A stretch of 6,890 nt of DNA from Aquificota bacterium. Its GTDB lineage: Bacteria > Aquificota > Aquificia > Aquificales > Hydrogenothermaceae. Where the stretch lies: positions 1 to 6,890 of the forward strand of contig JAADDV010000047.1 in the NCBI GenBank assembly GCA_013153795.1. The letters run 5' to 3'. Below, one piece after another: positions 5,948-6,890 of this stretch (position 1 is the first letter of the stretch; each line of letters begins with the position of its first letter). The position numbers were made by a program, and so were the translations under genes. The notes beneath the pieces are model-generated. The model ran no database searches. It was given only the letters and a program-made list of their open reading frames with translations, and had not been told where the DNA came from.

Positions 5948-6319
5948 TTAACTATAAATCTCCTCATATGAAATCCATGGAGTAAGTAGCGTAGCTTTCC
6001 CTTCGAAATATTTGTTTCCTTCCCATAGTTTGTAATGTTCCATACCTTGAGGAGTTATTTCTATTTTTACTTTAAACTGATGAGGGTCTGTAAAGACAAC
6101 ATCATTCTTTAAATCAATAAGCATATCTCCTAATGGATTTTCTTCTTCATCTAAGAATAATACTAGAAGATGTTCTTCACCAAGCTTATAAACTGTAGCT
6201 CCAGCAAACTTTTTAGGAGGTTTAAATTTCTTTAGAGTTTCTTTTACAATGGCTAAATAACCTCTTTCTTTTTTTAATTTTTCTAAAGTTTCTTTAGATA
6301 AATCTATCCTATTTTCCAT
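5948..6319 (-). CDS. Unidentified 123-residue protein downstream of gspF/pilC
   Basis: I do not recognise this protein. It has no signal peptide, no membrane segment and no cysteine, so a soluble cytoplasmic protein is likely. Residues about 5-36 are a charged Lys/Glu-rich helical stretch. The rest looks mixed, with several beta-like runs (HLLVLFLDEEENPLGDMLID, about 50-69; VVFTD; FKVKIEI; KATLLTPW). The ATG at 6319 follows an AAGGAG site by 6 nt. It starts 24 nt after the gspF/pilC stop on the same strand, so the two are almost certainly co-transcribed; a role near pilus or secretion assembly is a guess from position only. Codon use and AT-richness match its neighbours. The good ribosome site, operon spacing and sensible composition make it a real gene. 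Confidence 0.8.
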   Translation of the reverse strand: MENRIDLSKETLEKLKKERGYLAIVKETLKKFKPPKKFAGATVYKLGEEHLLVLFLDEEENPLGDMLIDLKNDVVFTDPHQFKVKIEITPQGMEHYKLWEGNKYFEGKATLLTPWISYEEIYS

Positions 6320-6325
6320 TTTTCT

Positions 6326-6331
6326 CTCCTT
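6326..6331 (-). promoter_or_regulatory. Ribosome binding site of the 123-residue gene
   Basis: AAGGAG on the - strand, 6 nt before the ATG at 6319-6317, inside the 24-nt gap after gspF/pilC. It supports both the start and the gene being real. Confidence 0.75.
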
Positions 6332-6343
6332 TGCGTTTATTTT

Positions 6344-6890
6344 CTATTTTACACTAAGATTAAAGATAGGCAGTAGTGTTGCAAAAACAAAGAAACCTAT
6401 AAGGGTTGATAAAACTATAAGAGTTACTGGCTCTAAATAGGAAAGAAATACAGATATAAGCCTTTCTGTTTGTTTTTTATAAATATCAGCTATAAGACTA
6501 AACATTTCATCTAATTGAGCTGTTTCTTCTCCAATAGAAATTAACTGAATAGCATTTTCTGGAAGTAATTTTTTTTCTTTCAAAAGTTTACTTAGTTGCT
6601 TTCCTTTTTGAACTTCTTCTATAAGGGTATCAAATTCTTTTCTAAGAATGGAGTTTGACAAGGTTTTATTTGCTATTTCTAAAGCTCTGTCTAAAGTTAA
6701 TCCACCTTTTAAAAGGAGAGACATTGTATTAGCCCATGTTGAATACTGAGAATAAAGATGAACTTTACTAAAGAAAGGAATTTTTAGTTTCAGCTTATCA
6801 ACTCTTTCTTTAGTAAGAAATTTTTTTCTTCCAATAAAGCCCAGCAAAAGAAGAAATGGAAATGCTTTTATTAAATAACCAGATATATTT
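6344..6890 (-). CDS. Type II secretion / type IV pilus inner-membrane platform protein (GspF/PilC family), C-terminal part
   Basis: GspF/PilC is the polytopic inner-membrane platform that couples the assembly ATPase to pilin or pseudopilin insertion. About 181 residues are visible, beginning with a membrane segment (YLIKAFPFLLLLGFIG). A cytoplasmic T2SSF domain follows, with STWANTMSLLLKGGLTLDRALEIA, then the family-typical ISIGEETAQLDEMFSLIADIY block. The last membrane helix (LEPVTLIVLSTLIGFFVFATLLPIF) ends nearly at the C-terminus, as usual. The frame stays open to the window edge, so the TTG at 6847 lies inside the membrane segment and is not a start. The first T2SSF domain and earlier helix must lie upstream, outside the window. 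Whether it serves secretion, pili or competence cannot be decided without the neighbouring ATPase and pilin genes. Confidence 0.92.
   Translation of the reverse strand, partial: NISGYLIKAFPFLLLLGFIGRKKFLTKERVDKLKLKIPFFSKVHLYSQYSTWANTMSLLLKGGLTLDRALEIANKTLSNSILRKEFDTLIEEVQKGKQLSKLLKEKKLLPENAIQLISIGEETAQLDEMFSLIADIYKKQTERLISVFLSYLEPVTLIVLSTLIGFFVFATLLPIFNLSVK

Noticed and set aside
6845..6847. TTG as the start of the gspF/pilC gene
   Set aside because: It lies inside a membrane segment, the frame continues to the window edge, and the family needs an N-terminal half that is missing here.
1..6890. CRISPR array, tRNA, rRNA or insertion sequence
   Set aside because: I found no regularly spaced repeats, no cloverleaf-like segments with tRNA consensus loops and no transposase-like coding sequence on either strand.

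Overview
The window is a strongly AT-rich stretch of bacterial chromosome with ordinary housekeeping and motility content. The low GC, the lysine-, glutamate- and isoleucine-rich proteins, and a prephenate dehydrogenase whose motif blocks match what I remember of the Aquifex aeolicus enzyme suggest a thermophilic, Aquificota-like bacterium (Hydrogenothermaceae such as Sulfurihydrogenibium or Persephonella). This placement is inference from memory, not a search result.

Region 1 (1-3059, + strand) is a compact chemotaxis operon. It holds the 3' part of a cheV (CheW-like adaptor fused to a receiver), a cheY with every canonical catalytic residue, and a soluble chemoreceptor. The receptor has an N-terminal coiled coil, a PAS domain, an MCP signalling hairpin and a C-terminal CZB zinc-binding domain. 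Gaps are 0 and 19 nt, each gene has a strong Shine-Dalgarno sequence, and a 9-bp stem-loop closes the unit. Together the genes form a cytoplasmic sensing branch: receptor input, CheV coupling and sink, CheY output. The kinase CheA is not in the window.

Region 2 (3060-5850) holds two biosynthetic genes transcribed divergently from a 316-bp non-coding gap. They are pyrG (CTP synthase, - strand, TTG start) and tyrA (prephenate dehydrogenase, + strand). I place the tyrA start at a GTG at 4981, not at the furthest upstream possible start at 4864. The leader before it carries several small inverted repeats, one of which can mask the ribosome binding site, and a short aromatic-rich open frame.

Region 3 (5948-6890, - strand) is the end of another operon: the C-terminal part of a GspF/PilC inner-membrane platform protein (type II secretion or type IV pilus), then, 24 nt downstream, a 123-residue protein that I do not recognise. 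tyrA and this unit converge on a 97-bp AT-rich gap with palindromes.

I saw no tRNA, rRNA, CRISPR array, insertion sequence or sign of recent transfer. No clearly new system is evident. The items most worth following are the receptor architecture, the tyrA leader and the unidentified 123-residue protein.
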